This document shows positions 25,745 to 34,434 of a stretch of DNA of 54,298 nt, piece after piece (the first letter of the stretch is position 1; each line of letters starts with the position of its first letter). Position numbers and translations under genes: made by a program. Location: positions 1 to 54,298 of the forward strand of contig CAZKXU010000008.1 of NCBI GenBank assembly GCA_964556665.1, in the 5' to 3' direction. Below the pieces are notes generated by a model that was not told the origin of the DNA, searched no databases, and saw only the letters and a program-made list of their open reading frames with translations. This DNA comes from CAZKXU01 sp964556665 (GTDB lineage Bacteria; Bdellovibrionota_C; UBA2361; CAZKXU01).

Positions 25745-26561
25745 TTCTCGCAAAGCAGTATGTGTGTTTGTCTGCCTGATCAAAAGCAACACTCATAACT
25801 TCTAATCCATCAACCTCATCGCCTGGTTGTAAATTTTTAATCTCTGGAAAGCTTATCATTTTTAATTCCCTAGGAAGACGACCGTAGGAATCAACTTTCT
25901 CCATTACCTCTTGTCCGCAATAACAGCCTTTATTGAAAGAGATCGCCGTGCTGATTTTTGCTTCAGCAAAAAGGGAATGCTCATTTAGTTCAGATGGATA
26001 TGCTGGAATGCCAGCTTTGATGCGCAGGAGCTCGGCCTGCACTTCATCTATTCTGATATAACTCTCTCCTTCGAGCCTCGCTAATATCTCTGATTTGCCG
26101 CTGTTTTCAACTATAATATCTATGCCGGGAATCTTGGAGTGCTGAGCTAGTGCAATAAGCAACCCACTGCTGTAGGCAAATTGAGAGCCTGATAATGCAG
26201 CCGTCTCATTATTGCTTAGGCATAAATTTCGATCATATACATGGATTATACAGTAGCTTTTACTCAGATCTGTTACGTTAACCCGATCTGCAACGATGTA
26301 GCGCTTCAATGCAGCAACTACTTTCTCACTATCACCTCCCTGGCAGAGCATAAAATATCTCTGCTCTCGTCCATCCTCCAGCTTATATATATTAAAAAAA
26401 CCTTCGGTGCGGCCTTGTGGATTTAAAGCGGCAGCTTGACAGTAGTTAAGTGGAATTAGTCGCTTAATATCATTTGTAAGGCGTGCATTAAGATAACGTG
26501 TCGCATCACGACCGCTTACTTCTAGAAAGATTGCAGTATCATTAACTTTATACAGTTTCAT
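25734..26561 (-). CDS. ygfZ: YgfZ/GcvT-like folate-binding Fe-S repair protein
   Basis: A 275-residue protein of the glycine-cleavage-T-like fold that helps assemble or repair certain Fe-S enzymes and tRNA-modification enzymes using tetrahydrofolate. The diagnostic motif KGCYCGQEV (consensus KGCYxGQE) is present near residue 215. The N-terminus GRDATRYLNARLTNDI fits the family, which normally has Q-G. Convergent with the kinase gene, sharing the last 11 bp. It is the downstream end of a long minus-strand housekeeping run, 25 bp after lepB. Confidence 0.9.
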   Translation of the reverse strand: MKLYKVNDTAIFLEVSGRDATRYLNARLTNDIKRLIPLNYCQAAALNPQGRTEGFFNIYKLEDGREQRYFMLCQGGDSEKVVAALKRYIVADRVNVTDLSKSYCIIHVYDRNLCLSNNETAALSGSQFAYSSGLLIALAQHSKIPGIDIIVENSGKSEILARLEGESYIRIDEVQAELLRIKAGIPAYPSELNEHSLFAEAKISTAISFNKGCYCGQEVMEKVDSYGRLPRELKMISFPEIKNLQPGDEVDGLEVMSVAFDQADKHTYCFARIKT

Positions 26562-26586
26562 TAGTATTAAAGTCTCTGTTTGGGAA

Positions 26587-27258
26587 CTACTTAATCACAT
26601 GTCCAATGCGCGAAAAGCTATGCCAGGACCAGTACACAACAAAAGCACGTCCTTTAATGCGGCGCATATCTAGAAACGGCTCCTCCCAGAAGCGGGAATC
26701 ACGAGAGTGATCCCGATTGTCCCCCATAAGAAAGACATTCCCCTCAGGAACTTTGATCGGTCCAAAGTTTCCCTCTTTTAGTCCCCCGTCCTCCCAGCGC
26801 GCATACTCCTCAGGGTAGAGCTGATTGTTGATATATACGTTAGTGCCATTTACTTCAATAATATCGCCAGGGATGCCCATTACTCTTTTAATAATATTTA
26901 TACTGGATTCATCTTCCAAGGTTCCGACTTCGTCTGGACGTGTAAAAACTACTATATCACCACGCTGTGGCTTAGAATATTGGATCAAGGAGTTGGTCAT
27001 GAATGGCAAGCGAAAGCCGTAATTAAATTTACTTACCAAGATATGATCACCGATTCTAAGGGTAGGAATCATTGATCCGGAAGGAATCTTAAATGCCTCA
27101 ACCACCGAGGCTCTTAGTAATATTGCAATTACTAAGAAGATTGATAAGGTTTTAAAGAAGGAGATAATTTCATCAAGCTGTTTACTTGTATTCTCCTTAT
27201 TAGGATTTGAGTTAAGCTTGCCAAAATTCTCTGTTACACGTGGATCTACCGATGTCAT
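26587..27258 (-). CDS. lepB: Signal peptidase I
   Basis: The 223-residue membrane protease that cleaves Sec/Tat signal peptides. One N-terminal membrane segment (about 38-55) leads into the catalytic box KIPSGSMIPTL with Ser62. The catalytic Lys124 lies in NIIKRVMGIPGD, and the conserved MGDNRDHSRDSRFW box follows. Length is on the short side, as in single-anchor Lep. It lies between an unknown gene and ygfZ on the same strand. Confidence 0.96.
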   Translation of the reverse strand: MTSVDPRVTENFGKLNSNPNKENTSKQLDEIISFFKTLSIFLVIAILLRASVVEAFKIPSGSMIPTLRIGDHILVSKFNYGFRLPFMTNSLIQYSKPQRGDIVVFTRPDEVGTLEDESSINIIKRVMGIPGDIIEVNGTNVYINNQLYPEEYARWEDGGLKEGNFGPIKVPEGNVFLMGDNRDHSRDSRFWEEPFLDMRRIKGRAFVVYWSWHSFSRIGHVIK

Positions 27259-27331
27259 GTAACGATCCTAACAAAGAGTTTCACAAAGTTCAAATACGGC
27301 CAGATTCATCCTTAAAACTGCAATCTATGAG

Positions 27332-27667
27332 TTACGCATTAAAAGCCTGGCGGCGACCGAACACTACGGTTGAGCAGTCAACGCTAATGCCCTCAGTATT
27401 CTTAGTTTTAATTGTTGAAACAAAGATGCCTGGTTCAAAAGCGCGCTCTTTAAGAAGCTCAACTTTTGACTGGTCTGGTATCGTCATAGTTGCTTTAATG
27501 TTGTAGTTTATTTCAACTAGTAAATTGCCTGGTGCCTCGTCAAGTATGGCGGTAATCATTCCATAAATCGGATAGGTCTGACCTACCTCAACTTCCCCTG
27601 TTGCGACCTCTAGTCCAAACTTTTCAAAGAAATTTGCTTCGCTGCTGTTGTTGTCATTGGATGCCAT
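27332..27667 (-). CDS. Hypothetical protein
   Basis: A 111-residue soluble protein that I do not recognise. It has an acidic Asn/Ser-rich N-terminus, then alternating hydrophobic segments (YPIYGMITAILDEAPGNL, KATMTIPDQSKVELL) that suggest a beta-rich domain of about 85 residues. It has no signal peptide, membrane segment or cysteine pair. It lies upstream of lepB on the same strand with a 73-bp gap. The gene is probably real given its codon usage and isolation, but the function is unknown. Confidence 0.7.
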   Translation of the reverse strand: MASNDNNSSEANFFEKFGLEVATGEVEVGQTYPIYGMITAILDEAPGNLLVEINYNIKATMTIPDQSKVELLKERAFEPGIFVSTIKTKNTEGISVDCSTVVFGRRQAFNA

Positions 27668-27787
27668 ATATACCTACCTTATAAATTAAACCAAAAATTG
27701 ATGTTAACGAAATCCTATATAAAGATTAGTCTGGAGGCTCCGTCCTATTGCTTCAGAGAATTTGAAAAAACTTGCAACTATCTGATT

Positions 27788-28954
27788 CTACAGTGTTTTT
27801 AATGTGCTTAAAAGAGAGCCTATGCCATCAGAGGTGCTCAGGAGTTGCACAGAGAATGGATGATTTTGGTATTGTATGCGTGTAGGTGCAGAAATTGCGC
27901 TTAGATTACAAAGGTTTGCAATTGTGAGAAAACGCTCTAGTTTAAGTGCACTACTTAGCCTGTTCACTTTGAGCTCCTCCCACGTTGGTGGATTTCTCGG
28001 CAGGGTAGGAGTGATAAGGCACACATTTTTTTTAAGTAAGCGCATCAAGGTTGACTGAATTTTAGAAAGCATCAAAGTAGCTTTTTCGTGAGCGACCAGA
28101 GAGGTCATCTTGCCTAACTTGTAAAGCGCCCTGCCTGCATCAGGTAATATTTGAGCATCAATATGTTCAACCTCAACAAATCTCTCAAAAGCTTTAGCTG
28201 CTAAGGGCTTGCGAATCTCATCAATCTCCGCAAAGCCTATACTTTGAACAAGCGGAATAGTCTCAAATTTAGCACGAATCTGATTAATAAAAGTAAAAAA
28301 AGGTTCAGCATATTCAGGCGCAAGCTCAGAAATCTCTGCATGAGAAGGGATCAGCAAAGTAGTCTTCTCATCAATCGGAACCGATATCTGCATTGCTGAT
28401 ATGACTCTTTCAAGGACTTCAAGCTCTTTTGCAAATATACCAAAGCAGTCCATATATTCATCTACCAAGAGGGATCCACTACTGGGCAGCGTAGTTGAGG
28501 GTAATTTGAGTCCGAATATCGAACAGGCTGCGGCAGGAGCGCGAACGGAGCCGCCGAAATCGGTTCCAATTGCAAAATCAGAGAAGCCGCATGCCACAGC
28601 AACGGCAGAGCCGCCGCTTGATCCGGAGACAATTCGTGTAGCATCGAGCGGGTTTATGATGCGGCCATAATTCGGATTGTCGCCGAAGTAAGTAACCCCA
28701 GCTGGATCCATATTGGTGCTGCCTATAAGTCTAGCACCAAGTTTAGTGAAGTAGTCAACGATTGCAGCATTTGCGGAGGATTTACTTTCGAGCGCGGGTA
28801 ATAATCCAAAGCTAAGAGGAGCATCTTTTACCCTAATGCAATCTTTGACTGCATAACTGAGTCCGGAGAGTGGGCCATTTACGGCAGGTGCGCTGTCCTC
28901 ATAAAACCTAATGAAAGAGTTGAAATTTCGGTCGGAGTCTTTAGTCTGTGTCAT
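27788..28954 (-). CDS. Amidase-signature-family hydrolase
   Basis: A compact 388-residue amidase-signature enzyme, shorter than GatA. The triad is complete: Lys37 in YAVKDCI, Ser112 in SGSSGGSAVAV and Ser136 in GTDFGGSVRAPAA. The C-terminal part is reduced and divergent. It resembles small amidases of the AtzE/AtzF and aryl-amidase type more than GatA, and the real tRNA subunit is already at 3554-5005. Substrate unknown; probably a small amide. A REP-A element lies just upstream, between it and the Memo-like gene. Confidence 0.88.
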   Translation of the reverse strand: MTQTKDSDRNFNSFIRFYEDSAPAVNGPLSGLSYAVKDCIRVKDAPLSFGLLPALESKSSANAAIVDYFTKLGARLIGSTNMDPAGVTYFGDNPNYGRIINPLDATRIVSGSSGGSAVAVACGFSDFAIGTDFGGSVRAPAAACSIFGLKLPSTTLPSSGSLLVDEYMDCFGIFAKELEVLERVISAMQISVPIDEKTTLLIPSHAEISELAPEYAEPFFTFINQIRAKFETIPLVQSIGFAEIDEIRKPLAAKAFERFVEVEHIDAQILPDAGRALYKLGKMTSLVAHEKATLMLSKIQSTLMRLLKKNVCLITPTLPRNPPTWEELKVNRLSSALKLERFLTIANLCNLSAISAPTRIQYQNHPFSVQLLSTSDGIGSLLSTLKTL

Positions 28955-28974
28955 TACTTTAAGATAAATTCACC

Positions 28975-29052
28975 CTGGGACCGCGGAGCTCCAGCTCCGC
29001 AAAGTTTGGTATGGCAACTCGTACAATGCGGAGCTGGAGCTCCGCGGTCCCA
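28975..29052. repeat. REP-A variant, copy 4
   Basis: CTGGGACCGCGGAGCTCCAG and its complement flank a ~28-bp spacer. The outer CTGGGACCGCGG is shared with the other copies, but the hairpin tip is GCGGAGCTCCAGCTCCGC instead of GCGGGCTTCCAGCCCGC. The two tips change together, so pairing is preserved. It ends 2 bp before the stop of the Memo-like gene. Confidence 0.85.
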
Positions 29053-29054
29053 AA

Positions 29055-30275
29055 TTAACTATACAACCCCATGCCAGCAAATGTAACTGCACAATCTGTC
29101 TTGTAGTCTACCGCCTGTCTGTAATCAAATAACTCCGCCTTATATCTGATATTTAGACGATCAAATGTATCAATCACAGTGTACATAGTCGGAAAACCGC
29201 AGATCCTCCGGGCGTCCATATCTTCAACTATATGCATGAAGAGCTTATGCTTATTCTGCTCTTTGATGGAGTCTAGATAAATCCTGTCACGTGCTTCAAT
29301 CGTTGACATAAATTCAGGGGTAAGTTGCCCCTTATCGCCGAAAGCACGGCCTATGTGCGCCATGTCGACTCCTGCAACAATGCATACTCGCGCTCCGCTG
29401 TTAATCCGTTTTTGCATTGCTTCACTTAAGGCACCAACAAATGATTCGTACTCATCAAATCCTTGCGGTGCTTTCTGTGTACGTAGCATATGATAGAAGC
29501 TGCCCACTAGAATCGGAACGATCTTTGCTTTTACACCCACGCGCTGCATAAATGGGAGCTGTAGTTCTAACGAATGCTCCTGTTTATGTAAAAACTGATC
29601 GATAAAGCTGCGATCATGACCGTATAGCTTGGCCAGCTCCTCCACAAACTCCAGATCACAAGGCAGCTCCCCAAGCGGAGTAGCAAAATGCTTATTGCTG
29701 AGATAGAACATACCGCGGCTAGCCTGGTGTGCTGTGCCGATTACGATATAAAGATCATGCGCCTCCTGACGTAGGTGCGAGTAGGTTACCCCATAGGCAA
29801 TGCCACCACGTCGGTAATCGATATGGGGAGAGACGAGAGTGATCATTTTATCATTTGGACGCTCTCTTAAGCCGCTTGCGTTACTAAGGTAGTGGTCGAG
29901 TTGTGCTTCAAGTAAGGCTGGCTCTCCCGGATAGGAGAGTCCAGCTAAGGCGGCAGGTCGAACTGCTGCCTTAAGAAAATTTTCCTTCATCTCCGCCTCA
30001 GCTACCCTAAACTTGGTTCCTTCCAGCAATAGATTCTCATCAAGGGTATTTATAATTTTCTCTATAATTTCTTTAGTAGCTCCGTACTGAGCAAACTTTC
30101 CTACTATATCATCGACTGACATATGCCCCTCTAGGCAGGAGACGATGGGGGCAACTGCAGCCATTAACACTAAAGGCTGTTTCGTAATTCCAAAAGGACA
30201 TCGAATTATTAAAGCTTCCTGATCGTCAAGTTTCTCGATTCTAAGATCCAAGGGCCAACGTAATTTAGGGTTCAT
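29055..30275 (-). CDS. Memo-family protein with N-terminal PqqD-like domain (AmmeMemoRadiSam system protein B type)
   Basis: Of 406 residues, the last ~290 are a Memo domain. LAGLSYPGEPALLEAQL opens it. Likely metal or active-site residues follow in TLVSPHIDYRRGG, IGTAHQ, KQEHSLELQLPF and CIVAGVDMAHIG. The first ~95 residues look like a small PqqD-like module (IIRCPFGITKQPLVL, then CLEGHMSVDDIVGKF). Memo proteins occur with AMMECR1 and a radical-SAM enzyme in a poorly understood system, but neither partner is next to it here. It lies between mnmE and the amidase on the same strand. Confidence 0.88.
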   Translation of the reverse strand: MNPKLRWPLDLRIEKLDDQEALIIRCPFGITKQPLVLMAAVAPIVSCLEGHMSVDDIVGKFAQYGATKEIIEKIINTLDENLLLEGTKFRVAEAEMKENFLKAAVRPAALAGLSYPGEPALLEAQLDHYLSNASGLRERPNDKMITLVSPHIDYRRGGIAYGVTYSHLRQEAHDLYIVIGTAHQASRGMFYLSNKHFATPLGELPCDLEFVEELAKLYGHDRSFIDQFLHKQEHSLELQLPFMQRVGVKAKIVPILVGSFYHMLRTQKAPQGFDEYESFVGALSEAMQKRINSGARVCIVAGVDMAHIGRAFGDKGQLTPEFMSTIEARDRIYLDSIKEQNKHKLFMHIVEDMDARRICGFPTMYTVIDTFDRLNIRYKAELFDYRQAVDYKTDCAVTFAGMGLYS

Positions 30276-30324
30276 AGCTTATTTAGATGCAAATTGTCTC
30301 TCAGGCGGAGTAGGCGATTAATCA

Positions 30325-31710
30325 CTACTTGCCGATACAAAACTTAGAAAAAATTCTCCTTAAAATATCCTCGTTATATGTTTTACCTACGATTTCTTCT
30401 AGGGAAGTCAATGCTTCGCGTAGCTCAGCACTGACGATTTCAAGTGGCTCATTTTTAGTTAACAGCATGGCAGCTTTTTGCAATGCATTTGTTGCACGTT
30501 CTAAACAGTTTTTATGACGCTCAGTTGTTACTACCTGACTTGCCTCACCCTGATTTATATTCGTCCTCTTGACCTGATCAATTAAGCCCTGCTTTAGTGC
30601 ATCGAGCCCTGATATTGTTTTGGCTGAGATATAAAAAACCTGAGCGCATACTGAGGCGTCAGCATAAATTCTCCCTATCACGGTTGGATTAAGGTCAATC
30701 TTATTTACTACCATCCAGATCATCTTGGCTCGTGTTTTCAGATAATCCAGGACCTCAATCCAGTACTGATCTTTATCGGTAGCGTCTACAATAAAGAGAA
30801 CCAGATCGGCCCAACTAGTCTTTGCAAGTGCCAGTTCGATTCCGATCTCCTCGACCTTATCAGAGGTCTCCTCAACAATCCCGGCTGAGTCGCAAAATGT
30901 AAAACGCAGGCCACCGATGTAGGCCTGCTCCTCGATTAGATCGCGGGTTGTTCCCGCTATCTCTGTTACTATAGCGCGCTCCTGTCCCAAGAGCTGATTT
31001 AAAAGACTGGATTTACCAACATTTGGGCGGCCGCATAGAAGTACTTTATATCCATCCTTTATGGCAGCGCCAAACTTGTAGGAGCCTAAGAGTTTTCCGA
31101 TCTCAGTCGCGGATTGATTAATGACTGTAAGCATCTCGCTTAGTTTTTGAGGCTCGATCCCTTCCTCAGGGAAATCGATTGAGGCTTCAACTTCGGCCAG
31201 CAGGTCGCGCAGCGGTTCTCCCATTTTATTGATCGCTTCACTAAAGCGCCCCTCCAGGTGATCGCCGGCTAGTTTTAATGCCTCCTCACTAGTTGCATTG
31301 ATTAGATCTGATATTGCCTCAGCCTGCGCTAGGTCCAACTTGCCGTTGAGAAAGGCACGTTTAGTAAACTCTCCCGGCTCGGCAGAGCTAATACCATAGG
31401 CAAAAAGAGATCTTAGTACCCGTTCAACGATCACAGGACTGCCATGAAACTGAAACTCTCCTACGTCTTCTCCTGTGTAGCTAAATGGCGCAGGCATATA
31501 GACTGCCATGCAGTGATCAATTACATCCCCATTTTTGTAATCAATTAAATCACCAAAAGAGAGGTAGCGTGGATGATCGGCAGGGTTTTTTTTGCCGCGA
31601 AAAATTGCTTTTAAGGCTGTGCGTGTTCGTGAGCCACTGACTCGCACCACCGCAATGCCTGCGGGCTGAGGAGCGGTAGCCAATGCGGCGATAGTTGGAA
31701 GATCTGACAT
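30325..31710 (-). CDS. mnmE: tRNA-U34 modification GTPase MnmE
   Basis: Makes, with MnmG, the (carboxymethyl)aminomethyl group on U34 of certain tRNAs. From the ATG at 31710 it has 461 residues and starts SDLPTIAALATAPQPAGIAVVR, the normal family N-terminus. An in-frame ATG 54 bp upstream adds sequence from a REP-A element and is rejected. The N-terminal folate-binding domain is followed by the G domain (GRPNVGKSSLLNQLLG, DSAGIVEE, NKID) inside the helical domain. The C-terminus is FCIGK, with the catalytic Cys of the CxGK motif. Confidence 0.97.
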   Translation of the reverse strand: MSDLPTIAALATAPQPAGIAVVRVSGSRTRTALKAIFRGKKNPADHPRYLSFGDLIDYKNGDVIDHCMAVYMPAPFSYTGEDVGEFQFHGSPVIVERVLRSLFAYGISSAEPGEFTKRAFLNGKLDLAQAEAISDLINATSEEALKLAGDHLEGRFSEAINKMGEPLRDLLAEVEASIDFPEEGIEPQKLSEMLTVINQSATEIGKLLGSYKFGAAIKDGYKVLLCGRPNVGKSSLLNQLLGQERAIVTEIAGTTRDLIEEQAYIGGLRFTFCDSAGIVEETSDKVEEIGIELALAKTSWADLVLFIVDATDKDQYWIEVLDYLKTRAKMIWMVVNKIDLNPTVIGRIYADASVCAQVFYISAKTISGLDALKQGLIDQVKRTNINQGEASQVVTTERHKNCLERATNALQKAAMLLTKNEPLEIVSAELREALTSLEEIVGKTYNEDILRRIFSKFCIGK

Positions 31711-31731
31711 GTTGCACTCTAATGGTCGTAC

Positions 31732-31820
31732 ACTGGGAGCGGACATCTTGTCCGCTTTTTGCAAGAAATACCGTAATTTCAGGTAGCTCCAAAAGCGAGC
31801 TATAAGCTCGCGGTCCCAGT
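31732..31820. repeat. REP-A variant, copy 5 (diverged)
   Basis: Begins ACTGGGAGCGGACATCTTGT and ends GCTCGCGGTCCCAGT. The left tip is GCGGACATCTTGTCCGC and the right tip is GCGAGCTATAAGCTCGC, so the two halves carry different stems. It fills the mnmE-yidC gap and ends 2 bp before the yidC stop codon. Confidence 0.75.
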
Positions 31821-31822
31821 TT

Positions 31823-33532
31823 CTATATTAACGTCAAAATATACCCAAAACCAAATAGACCTATACTTGCTAGGATAGTAGCTTGAACCGCAGATATCCT
31901 ACCTTCTTTTCGTATAAAAGCCTGCTGGATTATAGATATAGTATTATTCACCAACCAGTAGAGCACTAGCCCTGAAGGAAACCCTGTAAACATGACGGTA
32001 AAGACAACAGGCATAATCAGCATTATCTTTTTCTGCATTGGATCCATCGCAGAAGGGGTCATCCACTGCTGCACAAACATACTAGCGCCCATGATTAATA
32101 CCATTACCGGTATGCCAAAGCCGAAAACGGTGAGGTGCTCAGGTGCTGAAAGATCGGTTATCCAAAGAGCAAACGGTGCATGTCGTAGCTCGATTGCATT
32201 TAGTAAGGCATTGTAAAGTCCCAAAAATACCGGGATCTGTATCAGGATCGGGAAGCATCCACCCATCGGATTAACGCCACGCTTTTTATAAAGTGCCATC
32301 ATCTCCTGGTTTAGTTGGGTCGGATCTTTAATCCGCTCGCGTAAAGCTTTCATCTCTGGTTGGAGATCCTGCATTGCTGCCATTGATTTAAAGCTTGTTT
32401 GGGTTAGCGGAAGGAATAAAGCTTTAATAACAAGTGTTAATAGAATAATGGATAATCCATAATTCCCGAATATTTTATAGAAAAATCGGATTAACCAGAG
32501 TAGTGGGTGTGCTAGAAACGAAAACCATCCTAGGTCAATATTGCGCTCAAGTTGCGAGCCCGTTTTTTTTAGGATCTCATAATCTTTAGGTCCGATGTAT
32601 AAGCTAAAGTTGCCACCATCTGCTTTCCCGCCGACCCGTGCAAAGAGCATCTCTCCAGTACGCCCAAGCTTAGAATTTGGGCCCTTCTCGAAAGGAATAA
32701 TTGTGGCCATGAAATATTTATCAGAGAATGAAATCCATTGATTCTCTCCATAGTCAAGCAACCCATTCTCTGCTTTTTCAACCGGAATTTGTGTAACCTT
32801 ATTGTTGGTTCCAAGTAAGGCAAAGCCTTTAAAAGTATAGTTATAGTTAGAGGATGGAGGCTCGAACTCAGGCCACTCAATCCATAAACGGGATCCGTCA
32901 GCGCTCTGTTCTGAGAGTTTAACATCTAGATTGAATAGGTACGAGAGTGAGTTAAATTTATATATCTTTTGAATGGTGTTACCATTAGACAGCTTGCCCG
33001 TAAAATTAAAACTCGCTTCGGATCCATCAGCCACTGTTAATATTGTCTCAGTCTTTTGCACATTTTCAGAAAAACCTGTGAGCTGATACGATACAAAATC
33101 ATCGTTTGTCCCAGAGGTATAGACTGCTAATGGAAGTGGTTGTCCCTCAGTTGTGTTTACCATATCAAACGCATCCTCCTCTCCAGGGTTGCGTTTATAA
33201 TTTAGTAATCGATAGTTTTTTAGGCGAGCTCCGAGGTTGGAGATTACAATTTCTAGATGTTTTGTTTTTATCGTAGTAAAGCCGCCATCTACGATCTCTT
33301 GCGGGGAAGGGTGAGTGTTACGCTGCGGCGTTGGTATCGTATTTGCGGTGAGGGTCTGAGCAGGCTGAGTAGGGCTGCTAGGAGCAACAGCTTGGCTGAT
33401 AGGTGCCGCTGCTGGTGTTGCCTGCGGGGAGACGGCGTGTTGGCGCGTATATGGCGCCATTACCACCTCGGTATAAATAAAAATAATTATTATGCTTATT
33501 AATATTGCAAGTGCGGTACGTTTATCTTCCAT
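31823..33532 (-). CDS. yidC: Membrane protein insertase YidC
   Basis: A 569-residue inner-membrane insertase working with or without SecYEG. An N-terminal membrane helix (about 6-25) is followed by a Pro/Ala/Thr-rich linker, a large periplasmic beta-sandwich (about 70-340), and the conserved 60KD_IMP core. The core includes NYGLSIILLTLVIKALFLPLTQTSFKS-like sequence, GGCFPILIQIPVFLGLYNAL and PVVFTVMFTGFPSGLVLYWLV. This is the Gram-negative long form. It lies in the conserved rpmH-rnpA-yidD-yidC-mnmE order, 17 bp after yidD. Confidence 0.97.
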   Translation of the reverse strand: MEDKRTALAILISIIIIFIYTEVVMAPYTRQHAVSPQATPAAAPISQAVAPSSPTQPAQTLTANTIPTPQRNTHPSPQEIVDGGFTTIKTKHLEIVISNLGARLKNYRLLNYKRNPGEEDAFDMVNTTEGQPLPLAVYTSGTNDDFVSYQLTGFSENVQKTETILTVADGSEASFNFTGKLSNGNTIQKIYKFNSLSYLFNLDVKLSEQSADGSRLWIEWPEFEPPSSNYNYTFKGFALLGTNNKVTQIPVEKAENGLLDYGENQWISFSDKYFMATIIPFEKGPNSKLGRTGEMLFARVGGKADGGNFSLYIGPKDYEILKKTGSQLERNIDLGWFSFLAHPLLWLIRFFYKIFGNYGLSIILLTLVIKALFLPLTQTSFKSMAAMQDLQPEMKALRERIKDPTQLNQEMMALYKKRGVNPMGGCFPILIQIPVFLGLYNALLNAIELRHAPFALWITDLSAPEHLTVFGFGIPVMVLIMGASMFVQQWMTPSAMDPMQKKIMLIMPVVFTVMFTGFPSGLVLYWLVNNTISIIQQAFIRKEGRISAVQATILASIGLFGFGYILTLI

Positions 33533-33549
33533 TTCAATCGATTATTTTA

Positions 33550-33789
33550 TCAAAAATTTTTATTTACAACGCCAGGCACCGGATCCTGTCCGCCTTTACA
33601 GTGCGGATTGCAGCGCAAAATACGCCATATAGTTAGTCTTACACCTTTCCAGAATCCGTGTCGCAATAACGCTTCACGTGCGTAGTCCGAACAATACGGT
33701 TCAAAGCGACAGTTATTGCCCAATAAAGGTGAGATAAGTCTTTTATAGGATCTGTAGAAAAACTCAATCGTTTGACGGTAAATATCCAT
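33550..33789 (-). CDS. yidD: Membrane protein insertion efficiency factor YidD
   Basis: A 79-residue amphipathic protein that promotes YidC-dependent insertion. Family features are FYRSYKRLISPLLGNNCRFEPYCSDYA, with the conserved Cys pair, and ILRCNPHCKGGQDPVP at the end. It overlaps the rnpA 3' end by 26 bp and precedes yidC by 17 bp, the standard arrangement. Confidence 0.95.
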   Translation of the reverse strand: MDIYRQTIEFFYRSYKRLISPLLGNNCRFEPYCSDYAREALLRHGFWKGVRLTIWRILRCNPHCKGGQDPVPGVVNKNF

Positions 33790-34072
33790 TATAAGTGAGC
33801 GCTCCTAGGATTTGGCGTTGAATCTCTTTGTAGTCGCATTCGCAGGCCCCGCTGCGCGCGATTATAATTATATCTAATGGCTCCTTAAGTTTTGCTCGGT
33901 TTATACGGAACGTTTCTCGGATACGACGTTTGAGAGTATTCCGTCTAGTAGCCCGCTTATCAATTTTTGTAGTGATTGTAATTCCGAGGCGACTAAACTT
34001 AGTTTGAGATTTGCCTAATATGATTAAAAAGTGCTTAGCATAAAGCTTTCGCCCCTTGGACTGTAGGCGCAA
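33764..34072 (-). CDS. rnpA: Ribonuclease P protein component
   Basis: The basic protein subunit of RNase P. The hallmark RNTLKRRIRETFRINR motif is present, with LIILGKSQTKFSRLGITITTKI before it. The listed TTG start gives 102 residues but begins inside the conserved region. The in-frame codons just upstream encode LRKKNEF, which matches the usual RnpA N-terminus (LRKxxDF-type). No ATG, GTG or TTG exists between that stretch and the in-frame stop at 34190-34192. A CTG (34118-34120) or ATT (34130-34132) start overlapping the end of rpmH is therefore plausible, recalling rpmH/rnpA overlaps in Thermus. Confidence 0.9.
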   Translation of the reverse strand: MRLQSKGRKLYAKHFLIILGKSQTKFSRLGITITTKIDKRATRRNTLKRRIRETFRINRAKLKEPLDIIIIARSGACECDYKEIQRQILGALTYNGYLPSND

Positions 34073-34121
34073 GAACTCGTTCTTTTTTCTTAACCGAAAC
34101 TCACCGGGAAATCGATACAGT

Positions 34122-34283
34122 TTACTTGTAATGACCCTTCCTTGGAGAGGATATAGAGATACGGTGACGACCTTTACGGCGACGATTACTTAAAGCTTTA
34201 CGACCGCCCTTGGTGCTCATTCTCTTTCTAAATCCGTGCGTAGTCTGTCTACTTTTCTTATGTGGTTGATATGTACGTTTCAT
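34122..34283 (-). CDS. rpmH: 50S ribosomal protein L34
   Basis: A 53-residue, very basic ribosomal protein. It begins MKRTYQPHKKSRQTTHGFRK and contains RMSTKGGRKALSNRRRKGR, the universal L34 signature. The C-terminal tail continues for ten or so residues beyond the usual end. It is the first gene of the rpmH-rnpA-yidD-yidC-mnmE run and is divergent from metG. No dnaA gene or DnaA-box cluster is seen in the 151-bp gap upstream, so the usual oriC neighbour is absent here. Confidence 0.97.
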   Translation of the reverse strand: MKRTYQPHKKSRQTTHGFRKRMSTKGGRKALSNRRRKGRHRISISSPRKGHYK

Positions 34284-34434
34284 TTGGGGGAATTTTAGAT
34301 TAAGTAGTGGAAAAAATCAAACTATGGTCGGGAAAGATGTTAAGTTTCTGATATAACTAGGATTTCAGTGGTATTTCGGTCTGTGTTATCAGTTGGTTGC
34401 AATAAAGTGGTAGTGGAAATAGAATTCCACCTCT

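Noticed and set aside
34284..34434. Possible replication origin next to rpmH
   Set aside because: No dnaA gene and no cluster of TTATCCACA-like boxes is visible in the rpmH-metG gap; TTATCAGTT alone is not enough.
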